A stretch of DNA of 64,000 nucleotides from Elgaria multicarinata webbii. Its lineage: Eukaryota > Chordata > Lepidosauria > Squamata > Anguidae. A program made the position numbers and the translations under genes. The notes below the pieces were generated by a model. The model was not told the DNA's origin. It did not search any database and saw only the letters and a program-made list of their open reading frames with translations. The number at the start of each line of letters is the position of its first letter. Positions within the stretch are counted from its first letter, which is position 1. The stretch covers positions 20,128,740 to 20,192,739 of the forward strand of contig NC_086175.1 of assembly GCF_023053635.1 (NCBI RefSeq), read 5' to 3'. Positions 37,401 through 49,307 of the stretch are shown piece after piece.

Positions 37401-40400
37401 GATGCCCAAGACTTAGCAAAATATTTCAGTCAATAACTAAAAATGCATTTGAGCCTCTCATTGACTTCTGATGGAACTTACCTCCAAATTTCCATTTTCT
37501 AGGTCTCTACAGTGCAATGCATCATCGATATCGGTACAGCCAGGAGGATCCACGCTGCATACACACAAATGTCTCAAGTCCTCTCTAAATTTCATATCCT
37601 GAAATAGTTCCCCCACAAAATATGTTGTAAAAGCTACTACAGAAATTCAGTTAGGATTATCAGACTGCTGATGGCCATATCGGGATGGGTGGGTGGGTAA
37701 GCAGACACCTAGTTCATGCTAATTTCATAGAAGAAATAGACTGAAAAACAACACCACTGATATCGCTCTGATTATCATAGAGAAATCGACATTACGTTTC
37801 TGGCTCACTCCAGTCTATTCAAATTGAAAGCTTGAGAGTTAAGGTATATCAGAACTGCACGAAGAAGAAACAGTGTTTGCAAGGAAGCAGAGATAAGGAA
37901 AGAGATTGCAGTTCCTCAACTTTATGGACAATGAATCATTTTTCCTATTCAACATCCACTATTAATATCTGTTCCCAATGTAATGTAAATGTTACTGCAA
38001 AGCTATGGGAGGTAATTAGCGGGTTTGCTTGTAATTGGTGCTGTTACTGTACCTGATCAGAAATGCTCCAGGGCATCTGTGGCAGGAAGCTAAGAACAGC
38101 CTGGGAGAAAGGCTGGTGAGGGACATCATGTTCAAGCAACAGGACTTCAGTTTCAGTCTCCTTATCTCCAGCTGCTCCTAAATTCTTTACAAAATGGCCC
38201 TAAACCAATATACATCCTAATTAATGTTATGAAACAAAGTGAGAATTTCTTCTAAGTAAACACACATTGGATTGGGCTGTTTCTTAAGTTTTAACTTGAG
38301 TACAACAAGAAAATTTGTGGTTGTGAATAGGTATAGGAGCAGCTCAGGTTCCATAGCAGAATGGGGCACAATAGAAACAAATTTTGGAAACAGGACGACA
38401 AGCTATGAGAAACGGCATATTTTGCCTGCTAGTACATGTAACTAAAATAGTTTATGTTAACTCTGTTTTCTCTTCTAAAAGTTTAATCACTGAGTTGATT
38501 TGTTAATCTTCAGAGGCAATCAAGTACAATATAGAGCAATCCTATGGTCCCTGGAAGAGCATTCCAGGGAACATACGATTGTTTAAAATCCCCCTCCGAC
38601 GCTGTAGACAAAGTTCCAATCCCTTTCCCTCACTGCCTCCACTGTGAAAAGAACCATGCTGGCTGCTTCGCAAGGTCACAAACATAGCCTCAGATGCAGG
38701 GAAAAAGCTGGGATACAAGAACTCCTATGGCCTCTCCAGCCTCAGCTTATTCCCAGCAGCATGCCTTCGCTAGACAGGCTCAAAGGCCTTTCTAAAGATA
38801 AAACATGGGCTCAGTTCAGACATTAGTCAACACGGTGTGAAAACTCCACTCAACAATTGAGTTTCTAGGGGGTACTCCCCACACAACATGCTCTAACTCC
38901 ACTGTTGTGTGACTGTGGGCTACTGTGGAGTTGAGTAAAATCCATCGTGATGTTTGATTGACAGTTCTGCTGCCCTCTCTCCTCCCCTGATCCTCCCAAT
39001 GGTATCCCATCAGCCACTGCTTCAAAAAAATAATAATCCTGGCGGCTCTCCTAGAGCGGCACTCGCTCCGTTCGCCACTCTTGCCAGAAAACTCTGTAGC
39101 CAGTGGGAAAAGTCAACTCAACGCAACAGAAACCTCCACAGAACCCGCCACACGACACAACAGTTGTGCAGAAACTCTGTTCTGCATAGAGTGGATGTTC
39201 TGCGTGGAGTGTTTTCCAAAGAAACCCCTCCACTGCCAGACAACACATTTCTCAATGGTGGTGTAACAACTCCACTGTGGACTTCTAAAACGACTATTGA
39301 GAAATGTGTTGTCTGATCTGAGCCACTGTTATTAGGAGGACAGAGAGGCTCATGTCATCTCCATCCCTCCTCCAGCCCTACTGGCAACAACTCGGCAGGG
39401 CGTTGGATACTCAGAAGCCTCCAAGATTGGAGGCTCCCTTCTAAGGAGTTTCAATTTAGACTTACATTAGGATATCTTGAAGTTCTAGGCCAACCATCAA
39501 TAGCAACAATAATTCTTTGTCCTTCAAGTGTTGAAGCCTGTCTTGTTTCTATTCGAATTCGAGGGATTCTGCGGTCAGCTGGTGTAAACAAATGCCGCCT
39601 CGCCTGGTAGACAGCAGGAACAACAGCTTTTATTAAAATTCAGAAAGCAGCGGATGAAGAAAATATTCAGCCGCAATTGCTCTTACCTCTTTTATTTGTG
39701 ATTTAGAAAGCATGCCACAAAAAGGTCTCCAATTTCTTTTTATAATGCCCACGACTCTGCCAGTTGGTCGCAGCATACTCTTGCTCACAGAGGTTTTCAG
39801 CTAGGTTTAAAAAGACATATATACATAATTGCATTTAAACTCCTGCTTTGATGATCAGGTAACTCAACTTTGTCATGCTTTAGTGGTAGAACAGTCATGT
39901 TCCAGATCACATGTTATATTATGACATCATTTGAACCAGTCTTTTGCATAAGCTGCCCTTAAAGCAGAGAAAAACACTATTATGACTCAATCCAGAGCAA
40001 GGTTGGCTGTGCATGCTGAATTCTATGCAAGCACAGGATTTGGTGTTGGTCGCAAATTAAGTATCTTGAAAATTTCCAGTAGAAAAAGAAAAGAAAATCA
40101 AAGCATGTTTTTAGTAGAGATGTAAAATTTCCAGAAATTTTAAAACCGTAAACCATAGAAATGTTGTGGAAAAACTAAAAAGTAACCATACTTATTTTTT
40201 TAGTACTCTTTACGGATCTGAAGTCACTTTAGGACAGCTCTCCTCAACCTGTTGCCCTCCAGATATTTCAGCTCTCATCAGCCCCATGCATGCTGCATGG
40301 CTAATAGTCAGGAATGCTGGGTGTTGTAGTCCAAAATATCTGGAGGGCATCAGCTTGGGAAAGACTGCTTTAGGAGCATAACTTTTTTTATGAATTACTT

Positions 40401-43400
40401 CATTTGCTCATAAAATTATCATTAAAATTGAAAATATTTAAAAGTAAACTGATTTAAATGTGTAACTATTGCCTGAATAAACTACTTCTAAATTTAAAAT
40501 ATCAAACATAATTTTATGAGCAAAGCAAGGTTCTACACAGCACATTTTAGGTTCCTATTTTATGTCTGACCAGAAGGAACTTCAAGCAAGTAGTCCCTGA
40601 AACATCTGGATCATCCTAGATGCCAGAAGTAGGAAGAACTGGAGGCAGAGGAACACTGGTATACACCATCTGTTCCTGTATGTAGGGAAGTTTAAAGAAA
40701 TTCGTAAACCTGTTCTTATTTTTGAGATGGAATTTAGGAAAATCGGGTCTGAAGTAAAAGCTATTAAGATTTTATTTAGCTAGGTAAGCAACCATATTTA
40801 ATTCAAGAACTTCTAAGCAATATCAACCTATTATTTGGAGAGTCACATTAATTCACTTTTGCAAATAATTTGCGTTAAAGAACTTCTTGTTTTTGTTCAT
40901 TTTGAAAGGTTGTCTCTTGCGGGGATTTCAATCCTATGCTTGTGCCATAAGAACCCTGTGTTCCTTTTAGGTAGAGACAGTTTATTCTAGCGGCAGCCGT
41001 TAAAAGGTTTTATAGCTGAGGCAACATTCCCTAGCGGAGAGGTTGAATGGAGAACTTTATTAAATACTGTGGCGCTGAGTTCTATAGACCCAAGCTTCAA
41101 AGTTAAAAAAAAAAGTGAGACAGACCACATGCTGTTCTTTCGTATCTGGTGGCAGCAGCGGAATAACCTACAGTGTTACTTTCTTTAATGTAGAACTACA
41201 TTAATTGACTGCTCCAGCATATAACTAGAACACTACCATAAACTCAGGGCTCAATAGAACAAAACCCAAACTGTCAAGAATGCACTTTTTCCCCCTGTAA
41301 TGATATGGGAAATAGAACATGACTTGGAGTATCTCTAAATGTCTATCAGTAAAACATACATTTGATCAATAATTTTAATAAGGAGTAGAAAAAATAACTC
41401 TGAATGGGAATCTTACAGAGGGGGGAGTAAAGGCTGGATAACAATATCTAAACAACTTGTCTTAAATATTTCATTCATCATTCTAAAATAAAAGTATTTC
41501 ATAATCCAAAGCTGTTCAAATTTTTTAAAAAAAGAAGAAGCAAAAACAGTAGTTGGGGTTGGACGGACACCTCACCACCAATTTTTTCTAGGTTTTTTTT
41601 CCTGGGCTTGCACATCTCTAGTTTTTAGCCTTTATAGCTCCAGAGGTAGCTCAAAAACATGTGAATTGTTGCCTGGTTGAATTGTTGCCTGAAAAGAAGA
41701 CTGAGTGAGATTTCTAGTCGCCAAGGCTTTGGTAGCTTGAGGAGTTCATTACGCCTTCCCAAGACTATCAGGAGAAGAAAATAATCAGCACCAAACGAAA
41801 CCAAATTCTGTGTGAAGAAAAAACAGTACTCTGCAGTTTTAAGAATGTGGAAGTGAAGACCATGTCAATAGGCCTTCTTGGTTTACCTCATTAATTCTGC
41901 ATCTGTCAGTCCTAGAGAGGGGCCAAGGGATCTATGCAGCACACATATGCCTCATCCCTGAACCTGGCAATTCTATTGGGATCCCATCTTCAATCAGCAT
42001 TGTCTACAGTGTCAAGCCCATCTTTATTGCCATAAGGGCTAAAACGGTGGTTTTAAAAAAGCTGAAATTCTCAAGAAGCTGAGTTTTGCACAAATTTGTG
42101 GGCTTTTTTTCCTGAGCTTGCATGGAATGACAAGATATGCACACCATCACCAACCATCAAACAGAATTAAGATGCACACACTGATAAATAAGCAGACTTA
42201 ATTGCAAGAATGAGAAGGTAAGTGCAGAATAAGAGAGAAACCTGGCATGTTCATGTCATACACTGTTTTCTCTCTCCTCTTCTTTTTCCACATCGTCATC
42301 TTCATTCTGACCCTCATCATCAAGCAGGACCACGGAGGATGGTGCAGCCCAGGCATCTTTCGACAGAAGTTCCACTGCTACGACATCTTCATGCACTGCA
42401 CGGTTTAGGTTTCTTAGTCCTTGTATTATTACCTGTTAGCATGAAGTCAACCATCAGGTTTAAATGTTAATAAAGCTACAGTATGAAATTAAATAAAAAA
42501 CCAGTTGGTTCCCTCAACTCTAATAAAAGCTTTAATTTAACTAAAGGTGTACAGAGACTTTTAGATGTTAGTGTGTTAAATTTAACAGCTAGAGACTGTT
42601 AAACAAAACATTGACCGGGTTACTTTTAACTGTAGGTGTCTCTTAATCTCTTCATGATTTGTTTACAGGCCACATGTTACTGGGATATCATTGTATTTTG
42701 TATTTCTAAAGGTATACATTTGTGCTCTCATTTTGCTCCAATTTGCAATTAATTATGTTTAATTATACTTTTTGATATTAAAAATAAAACTTTATAGTAC
42801 ATTGTTAAAGAAGACAGCCTAATTTTTTTTAAAAAAAGCTTTATGGACAGAATAAACTTTAGTCTTTGAATTATAGTGAAAACTATTGTTATCCGTGGAA
42901 TCTGCATGTCAAGAGCTTTCAAATTAAGTATTTTTCATGAGAATCGGTCAACAGGAAGGCAGTCATAAAGGGATGACCAACAAACACCCGATTTTGAATT
43001 ATATATATAAAACAGTAGAAAAAATCCTTGTTATAAACGAAGTTAACCATATGTCACTGAAGTGATATCTCTAAGCAGAGAGATTGGATGACTCCCAAAA
43101 CAAGTCTGGAAATTTGCACTGACCTGTTGCTAATAGGGTAAAATTACAGGTTGCCTGCCACAATACTGTTATCTAGCCTTCCAAGGTAGAAAAACCACAC
43201 ATGGATTTCTTGTCCTTTCCACTACAGGCCCTTGTAGTGCTGCCACCCACAATCACTCTTGAGGGTCAGAATGGTACATGATAGAGTGGTGGAGACGGAA
43301 AACAAGCAAATCCTAACCTGATGTCCTAACCAAGAAATATGCCCTATGGATGCAGCTTTACAACACAAGCCTAAGGATGCTTACTCTGAAATATGCCCCA

Positions 43401-46400
43401 GTGGCATAAATGTGAATCAGTCTCTGGTAAATGTTTTTAAAATTACAGCAAAATGTACTAAAATCACTAGATGTTATGAAAAAAGAAGAGTAACATGCAC
43501 ACTTCTGCCACTCCCACCACTCCATCTGCCTGCCTTTATTTAAATGTGCAGAAATTCAGGGAAGGAACTCTCTTAACAAACAAAAAAGATACACCTTTTC
43601 TGCAATAACGGGTTTCACATGCAATTGTGCGTCAAACAAACCTCTCTCTCGTCCCCATCTCCATGAACCCACACTGTAGCTTCGAGGTAATTATCTCTGC
43701 TGGCTCTGAAGGTTCCTTGAAGGTAAAGGCCAGACTTAATGCCCTGCTGCAGTTTGCTGAGGGGAAGATGCTCTGAGAAAATGATCCTCCCACTTTCAAT
43801 CTCTTTCTGTAAAAGCCACAAGCACAAAAGAAAGAGTTATCGGTATAGGTTTCAACCCATCAGATAGCAATGCAGAATTTAACTGCAAATTCTTAACAGA
43901 GTGACTATGCTGAACGGCACCAGTTTATGCATAACTGTGCTTTCCATGGTGGCACTGTGCTTTTCAGTGCTGTTGACAGTAGCCTTTTACTTAGCTTGAG
44001 TTTTGAAGTGGTTTCATGCCAACAATCCTCAGCTTGCAACCTTCTTACCCTCTCTTCTGCTTTTTGACACAACAAGAGTGGCAGCAAAGGTAAATATAGA
44101 CCATTGCTAAATAGCAAAAAGAATGATCTATTTGCACATCCTGTTCTGAGTTTTCCCAAATATCTTAGAAACAAAATATTCTGAGAAATCTTAGCAGCAA
44201 ATATTTTACAATAGGGAAGTTTTACTATGAACCATTCACATTGGAGAGGTTTTTTACTCAAGAGGTCTGAAACATACCCCATCATCATTTAAGCAAGCAA
44301 GTCGATCTACAAGTTCAGGATTGGCTATCAAGCTCTTTATGTATTCTTCACCTGCAAAAAGATACAATGAAAAGACATACTGACATCACAATAATCATAA
44401 GCTAATCAATAGTAATTTACATAATAATTCAATAACATCGTGTTTGTATTAATTTGTTACCGAGGCAGCAAATTTTCAGTTTGAACTACAAGATTTAACA
44501 CTGGGCTCCACAAATTATGTCTAGGCTTGGTAGCCAAGAATTAGCTAGCAGGAATATTGTAAGAGTGCCTCTGAGTACATGTAGAATGCTTTTCCCTTTC
44601 CACTAAATGCAACCTGCCCTGTCTCTCTCCACACAGAATTAAGGAGAAAGCCTTCTAGGAGAGACAAATTGCTCCTTCACAAGTGTCGGTACACTGCTTT
44701 TTTAGAAATTAGATACTCCTCCCACTTATATAGCAAGTACTCTATATATAATTAGAGAACACACACACTCTCTACCAAAAATCCACTCTTTGTTTCGCAG
44801 AATTCCCATTTAGCAACAACAGCTCCATTTGGGTCTCCTCTCCCACTTTTAATCAATCTTGGGAAGACAACACTGATGATGCTGGGAGATGAGAGGGAAA
44901 CTACGAGCACTCTGCTGCAGAAGGCACAGGCACGAAGAATTCTGGTGAGGAAACTCAGAAGTCAGAACTACCAATGGACAGACTGGCACAAAAGCATGCA
45001 GCCCCTGCTGTGCTAGAGCATATTCTAGCAGAAATCTTTTTTCAGCAATCTTTACTCTAGAAGGAACCTACTCCAGGTTTTCTGCCAGAACATTTTAATA
45101 CCTGCTTCCTCTCTCTATAGCAGTTCTGTATGGATTTTTCCTTTTCCCCTACATGGGATCCATCCATTAGCATCACAATTTGATCATCTGGCCTCATAGG
45201 CATTCTAACTTGCTAGGATAAAAAAAGGTTCTGGCCCAGACATGTTAGCAAGCGCTTTTGTTGAAAACTCGACTTACAAGTATAAGCAATTATTCCCTCT
45301 TCCTCAGCTTTCTCTTTATTTTTTCTGTCATTCGTGAGCAAGATCACTTGAATCTTCTCTTCACTTTGTAGCTTCAACAGGTGCTCACTGTACCATTTCA
45401 CTGCTATTCTGATAGCTCTGTCATTGCGATCATTAGAATTCTCCCCTTGTTCTTGTTCAATATATGTTTCCCTAGTAAAAAAAACAAAACCAACAATCCA
45501 CTTACAAATTAAAAAATGACACTCAATTGATTAGAGACAGGAGCTGCTCGATACGGCAACATACGTATTTCAATATAACCAATCCCCTCTACCACAGCCT
45601 GATTCTACTCAAACTTCCAGGAAGGCTTCCTGAATCTGATAATTTGTAGGATGGCCCTCCCAGGTGCTGGAATGGCCACTGGACCTTACTGTATATGTGG
45701 AAAAGTCACTTGTGCATCACTGGACAAATTTATTTCATTTATTTCTTTATTACATTTATATCCCACCTTTTTTCCTCCAAGGAACCCAAGGCACAGCCAT
45801 ACATAACTCTCCTCATCCTCTCCATTTTAACCTCACAACAACCCTGTGAGGTAGGTTGGGCTGAGAGTCTGTGACTGGCCCAAAGTCACCCAGTGGGTTT
45901 TCATAGCCGAGTGAGGACTAGATCCAGATCTCCAGACTCCCAGTCCAACACTTTAGCCACGCTGGCCTCAAATGATGCTATCAAACCCGTAAAATCCTCT
46001 GTAAATTCACAGTAAGATCTAGTTCTCAAAGCTTCAATGGACAAAAGCATCTGTTACACTGCAGGGTAAATTATATATTTCACCCTACAATGTGTCGGAA
46101 TCCTTTGACAAGACACATGTCAACCCAGCCCAAATTCCAGTTGAGGTGGAATCACCAAAACAGTTCTGTAAGTAAGGCACTTCTTAAAATGAGTCCCATA
46201 TATAGCTGTAAAAGAACTCCGTAATCCTAAACCAGTTTTCCCCATGGAAAACATGGATCTCCAATCCCCCATTTTCAAAGTCGGAGTGCTGTCTCCAACC
46301 TTGGAGGGATTTTACAAGCAATCCCTGGGATGCTCACCCAGGAACCATAGAATTGTTCCCCAGGGATCTACAGGCAAAATACATCCACCCAACCGCTGCA

Positions 46401-48918
46401 GTAGGACATAAGATTCAATATCCTCTCCAAAAATGCAGCAAGAACCACATCATGCAGACCAGTTAGCTGAGCCAATGTTCTTCAAATTCCTGTCTCCAGT
46501 TCTTTGCACAATCTGTTCCATTCATGTGGAGTGCCCAGACATACACAAACCTCTATTTAAACTGCAGCTGAAGGCCCACCTCTTTTGTCAATTTTTGCCC
46601 TCTCTGATAATTTCCTTCTCCATTCCCTTAATTTTTGGGGGTCACACTCCCCTTCTTTCCCATCTCTTATATTGTGAGGGTTTGGGCAGGAATGGCCTCT
46701 TCCTTTTCTCGCCTGCCCAAGGACCTCCACTTCCCTTACTCGGCTTCGTCCTTTTTCTTCTGCTGCCCCTTACGCCTGGAACGCTCTTCCAGAACACTTG
46801 AGAACTACAAACTCAATCACTGCTTTTAAGACTCAGCTCAAAACTTTTCTTTTCCCTATAGCCTTCAAATATTGAGTTTGTTCTGACTTTACACTGTTGG
46901 TTTTGCCCTACCCTGTGCCTGTTTACACTTCCCTGTGCCTGTTTGCATTCTCCTTCCCTCTTTATTGTTTACTACAACTTATTAGATTGTAAGCCTATGC
47001 GGCAGGGTCTTGTTATTTAATGTGTTATCTGTACAGCACCATGTACATTGATGGTGCTATATAAATAAATAAATAATAATAATAATAATAATAATAATTT
47101 TCTTTTTTAAAAAAGTAATGTATAATTATTGTTACAGGCAACAAATAATGTGGATACGAAAGCCAAACATGCTTAGCTGACCAAAGAAATTTAACTAGTG
47201 GGGCCTCCCTCTTCTTGTACTGTGGTATTTTCAGCACCTTCTTCTAATGAAACTGTTAGTCAAATAAACATTATTACACATTAAACAATGCTCATAGTAC
47301 ATAACAAACTACTGGCACATGTTGAATATATCTGTAAGCAATAAACAAGTGTTAAAAGAATGAAGGAGTTTGCTGCTACTCCTGCTTACTTATGGTGCTC
47401 ATTAGTGAAAGAATAGAAATGCTTTTCAGGATTAGCTATCACATCTCTTATTCGCTTGTATACTGGTGCACTCCTCTTCCTTACTTCCTGCAAAACTGTC
47501 TGAAGAATGATCACATTTCTAATAACTGGGTCTTCAAGTATATCAATCTGGAAAGAAAAATATATGTGAGCAAATCCTCATCATATTTTAATGAACAAAA
47601 GCAAAAAATAGACAGGCACTGAAGTTTGTTGGAATGCAAATTACTGCTCTTAAGTCCTCCTACTAGTTGTACTTTTAAAAAGTTTACATCTACCCTACTC
47701 TGGATAGAACAAGCTAAGTCAAAAGACTGTAAATTAGTTATAAATAAAAACAACAGAAAAGCCATGGTGGATCAGACCGAAGGCCAAAAAGATATTTTGG
47801 CCTACAACATCTATCAGCACTCGCCAGCATAGCTAATGTTGAGAGATGAGTGGAGTTGTGGGAAGGCAGCCACTGGCGAGTTGCAGTCACTGCTGATCTT
47901 TGTAACTAAGAATGTAGTGCCTGAATTTGCTTTTTTTTTCTCTTCCCCCTCCTCCTCCTCCTCCTCCCTCCCAATCCCCTTTCCTTTTGTGTCATGTCTT
48001 TTAGATTGTAAGCCTGTGGGCAGGGACTGTCAAGAAATATTTTTGTGAGCCGCCGTGAGAGCCTTTCTTGGCTGAATGGCAGGATAGAAATGCTTAAATA
48101 AACACATCTGGAGGGCGCTGGGTTGAGGAAGGCGAGTTTGGACAAGGGGGGGGTAATAGGAACAGAATGGGAAACAACTGTTGATTAGCATGTCATCGGA
48201 ACTCAGCCAGTTATTATTTATTTATTTATATAGCACCAAAAGTGTACATGGTGCTGTACAGAGTAAAACAATAAAATAGCAAAACCCTGCTGCATAGGCT
48301 TAATAATAATAAAACAATAATAAAACAATAAGAAGGGGAAGAGAATGCACCAAACAGGCACAGAGTAGAGTAAAACTAACAGTATAAAAGTCAGATCAAA
48401 ATCAAGTTTTAAAAGCTTTAGAAAAAAGAAGTGGCAGCCTTCCCCAACCCAGCGCCCTCCAGATGTGCTGACTACAACTCGCCATCCCCAGCTGGAATGG
48501 AGGGGCTAGCTCCGGTTGATGGGAGTTGTAGTCCAACCCACGTGGGTTGGGACTACAACGCCTGCTTGCCCCAGAGGCGCCTGGGAAACAGGTGAGGTTT
48601 GGGTTCTGATCCAGCGGGGCTTTTCTGATGGCTTTGAAATGTATTTTCCACCTGGTGCAGCAACAGATTGGTGTCCAGGAGCAGGTAGTGAGGGCCGGGG
48701 CAGAGGCTGCTGACGGCTCCGCTAGGCTGGGCTTCCAGGCCCGACCGGCCTGGGCCGCCGCCGCCGCCGCCGCCCTCCTCCTCCTCCTCTCTCCCTCCGC
48801 CGCAGAGCTCGCAGGCGGCCACCCCGCACGAGATGTCGTCGCGCAGGTAGTGCTCCCGCACCACCTTCATCACGGCGCCGCCCCGCGTGCGCTTGAGGAA
48901 CGTGCGCGAAGTCAGCAT
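24466..48918 (-). CDS. DIS3: Exosome catalytic subunit DIS3 (RRP44), exo/endoribonuclease
   Basis: DIS3 is the processive 3'-5' RNase II-type subunit of the RNA exosome and also has a PIN endonuclease. Twenty-one exons join in phase to 973 residues (human 958): 48918-48652, 47547-47390, 45471-45278, 44351-44278, 43806-43642, 42432-42262, 39800-39687, 39603-39466, 38199-38053, 37598-37482, 36759-36658, 36045-35981, 35674-35590, 35071-34944, 34245-34159, 32399-32243, 30915-30701, 28627-28459, 27446-27288, 26312-26190, 24552-24466. The PIN acids D82, E110, D159 and D190 align with human D69, E97, D146 and D177. The RNB site [13 protein letters not shown] holds D499, D501 and D502 (D501 aligns with human D487). 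Cold-shock domains lie between PIN and RNB, an S1-like fold near the end, and the tail is KKKMKLGK. Extra length is an N-terminal Glu/Gly run at 44-55. One intron needs a GC donor at 32242-32241, and the exon ending at 42262 uses a weak GTATGA donor. Confidence 0.98.
25437..25712. repeat. Palindromic repeat related to 11091-11350
   Basis: Words such as CACAACCCAGAGTATGGGTT, AACAACCC, GAAACCATAGTGCAGGGTTT and the end TCATTATGTGAGAACCTGG make a foldback-like unit. It lies in the last DIS3 intron. Confidence 0.55.
26432..26539. repeat. Palindromic MITE, GGCCCTGTTCAGAAGACACC family
   Basis: GGCCCTGTTCAGAAGACACC and GGTGTCTTCTGAACAGGGCC form a perfect 20-bp terminal inverted pair. An A-run of 15 bases lies in the middle. 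It lies in a DIS3 intron. Confidence 0.85.
30206..30660. repeat. Palindromic DNA element, about 455 bp
   Basis: The ends GTTCGGACAACACAATAGTC and TTAGCGTGTCGTCCAAACC are diverged inverted copies. Internal AATAGTCAAC and GGTTATT/AATAACC words match the element cut by the left window edge. The unit is non-coding and lies in a DIS3 intron, directly next to the exon ending at 30701. Confidence 0.65.
30981..31690 (-). mobile_element. L2-like LINE fragment split by a LINE tail
   Basis: Bases 30981-31470 carry antisense LINE 3' sequence; CCCCAAGCCATTTAGGGCTC and GGGCAGCCAATGCAAACCGG resemble the region around 5070-5110 of the BORA intron LINE. The same LINE seems to resume at 31579-31690 (GGACTAGCTGAAATTTCC). 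The join is broken at 31471-31578 by the short tail unit with AGCACCATCAATGTACATGG. Confidence 0.65.
32241..32242 (-). other. DIS3: Non-canonical GC splice donor in DIS3
   Basis: The exon 32399-32243 ends TCTAAG and the intron starts GCAAGT. AG|GCAAGT is the standard consensus for the rare GC-AG introns. The only nearby GT, four bases further (GTACTC), would shift the frame relative to the next exon, which starts GGTTTGGAAATC at 30915. Confidence 0.85.
34361..34418. repeat. (TA)n microsatellite
   Basis: Roughly 29 TA units in a row, in a DIS3 intron about 115 bases upstream of the exon that starts at 34245. Confidence 0.95.
35177..35387 (-). repeat. Sauria-type SINE, antisense
   Basis: Antisense tail TTTATATCCTGCCTTTTTTCC, body CACAACAACCCTGTGAGG and GACTGGCCCAAAGTCGCC, and head words AGCCACTATACCACA are in the expected order. 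It lies in a DIS3 intron. Confidence 0.85.
36382..36494 (+). repeat. Dispersed repeat with AAGAGCCATGCTGGATCA
   Basis: CATAAGAACATAAGAGCCATG, AGTCCAGCATTTTCT and CACAAGCAGGACCTGAG form a unit found widely in lizard genomes. Shorter echoes are at 18810-18840 and 47758-47790. The family is not identified. Confidence 0.5.
38808..39324. repeat. Palindromic DNA element, about 517 bp
   Basis: The ends GGCTCAGTTCAGACA and TGTCTGATCTGAGCC are inverted. The inside repeats ACTCCACTGTTG/CAACGGTGGAGT-like words. It is the least interrupted copy of the family also seen at 15341-15968 and 2666-2744. No clear target duplication is visible. It lies in a DIS3 intron. Confidence 0.75.
40115..41620. mobile_element. 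Non-autonomous hAT-type transposon, 1506 bp
   Basis: The ends TAGAGATGTAAAATTTCC and GGGCTTGCACATCTCTA are inverted and match 20378-21258. A perfect 8-bp target duplication, GTTTTTAG, flanks it at 40107-40114 and 41621-41628. No transposase frame is seen. A small palindromic element (CCAGATATTT facing AAATATCTGG, about 40232-40372) is nested inside. It lies in a DIS3 intron. Confidence 0.88.
45731..45968 (-). repeat. Sauria-type SINE, antisense
   Basis: Tail TTTATATCCCACCTTTTTTC, body CACAACAACCCTGTGAGG and GACTGGCCCAAAGTCACC, and the head end TTTAGCCACGCTGGC are present. It lies in a DIS3 intron. Confidence 0.85.
46430..47098 (+). mobile_element. CR1/L2-clade LINE 3' end
   Basis: The end of a reverse transcriptase can be read on the plus strand around 46750-46860, including [21 protein letters not shown]-like residues followed by KTQLKTFLF in another frame, as is usual at the C-terminus of these LINEs. 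A 3' region follows with ATTGTAAGCCTATGCGGCAG and CCATGTACATTGATGGTGCT, and it ends in an (ATAA)/(ATA)n tail at about 47060-47098. This is the parent of the short tail units found antisense at four other places. It is 5'-truncated and dead. DIS3 intron 2. Confidence 0.7.
48211..48302 (-). repeat. LINE 3' tail, antisense
   Basis: TTTATATAGCACCAAAAGTG, TACATGGTGCTGTACAG and GCATAGGCTTAA identify the unit. A partial palindromic element with GGGAAACAACTGTTGATTAG (about 48140-48208) abuts it. Confidence 0.7.
48430..48545. repeat. Short palindromic repeat (CCCTCCAGATGT type)
   Basis: GCCCTCCAGATGTGCTGACT at the left faces TGGGAGTTGTAGTCCAACCC at the right. It sits just inside DIS3 intron 1, about 110 bases from the first exon's donor. 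Confidence 0.55.
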
Positions 48919-49053
48919 CTCGCCTCGCCTCAGACCCAAACCGAGAAGAAGCAGAAGGGGAGCAGCAGCAGCATCGCCTCACTCGCGCCTCCCAGTATGC
49001 ACTGCGCGCGATCCCGTCTCCGCCCCCTAGAGCGAACGTCCGAGGGCAACGAC

Positions 49054-49119
49054 GGCACCGTAGAGATGAATGCGTGCGGGCGCGCGAGGCCGCTCTCTTC
49101 ACCTCATCTCTACGGTGCC
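49054..49119. repeat. Perfect 16-bp inverted repeat in promoter
   Basis: GGCACCGTAGAGATGA at 49054-49069 is the exact reverse complement of TCATCTCTACGGTGCC at 49104-49119, with 34 bases between. It lies 136-201 bases upstream of the DIS3 start codon. Confidence 0.95.
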
Positions 49120-49307
49120 CTGTTCCAGTTCCTAGACTCACGTTGACAGAGGAACCGGAAGTGGATTCTCAAACGCGTCACACTTTTTTCTTCATCGGCA
49201 AAACAATGTCCCTTGCGGGCACAGATGTTCGCTTGCTGAGGAATTCCCCCCCCAATCCCTTTCCCCCAATCAACGGGGGCTTTCAGTTTAGAACCGGAAA
49301 TTCAGAC

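Noticed and set aside
46433-46801. A 122-residue open frame with many hydrophobic residues, resembling a membrane protein
   Set aside because: It lies over the 3' part of a LINE whose residues continue in another frame, and no splice signals or host homology support it.
48722-49141. A long minus-strand frame over the DIS3 start
   Set aside because: It is in a different frame from the true DIS3 exon and reflects the GC-rich promoter and first exon.
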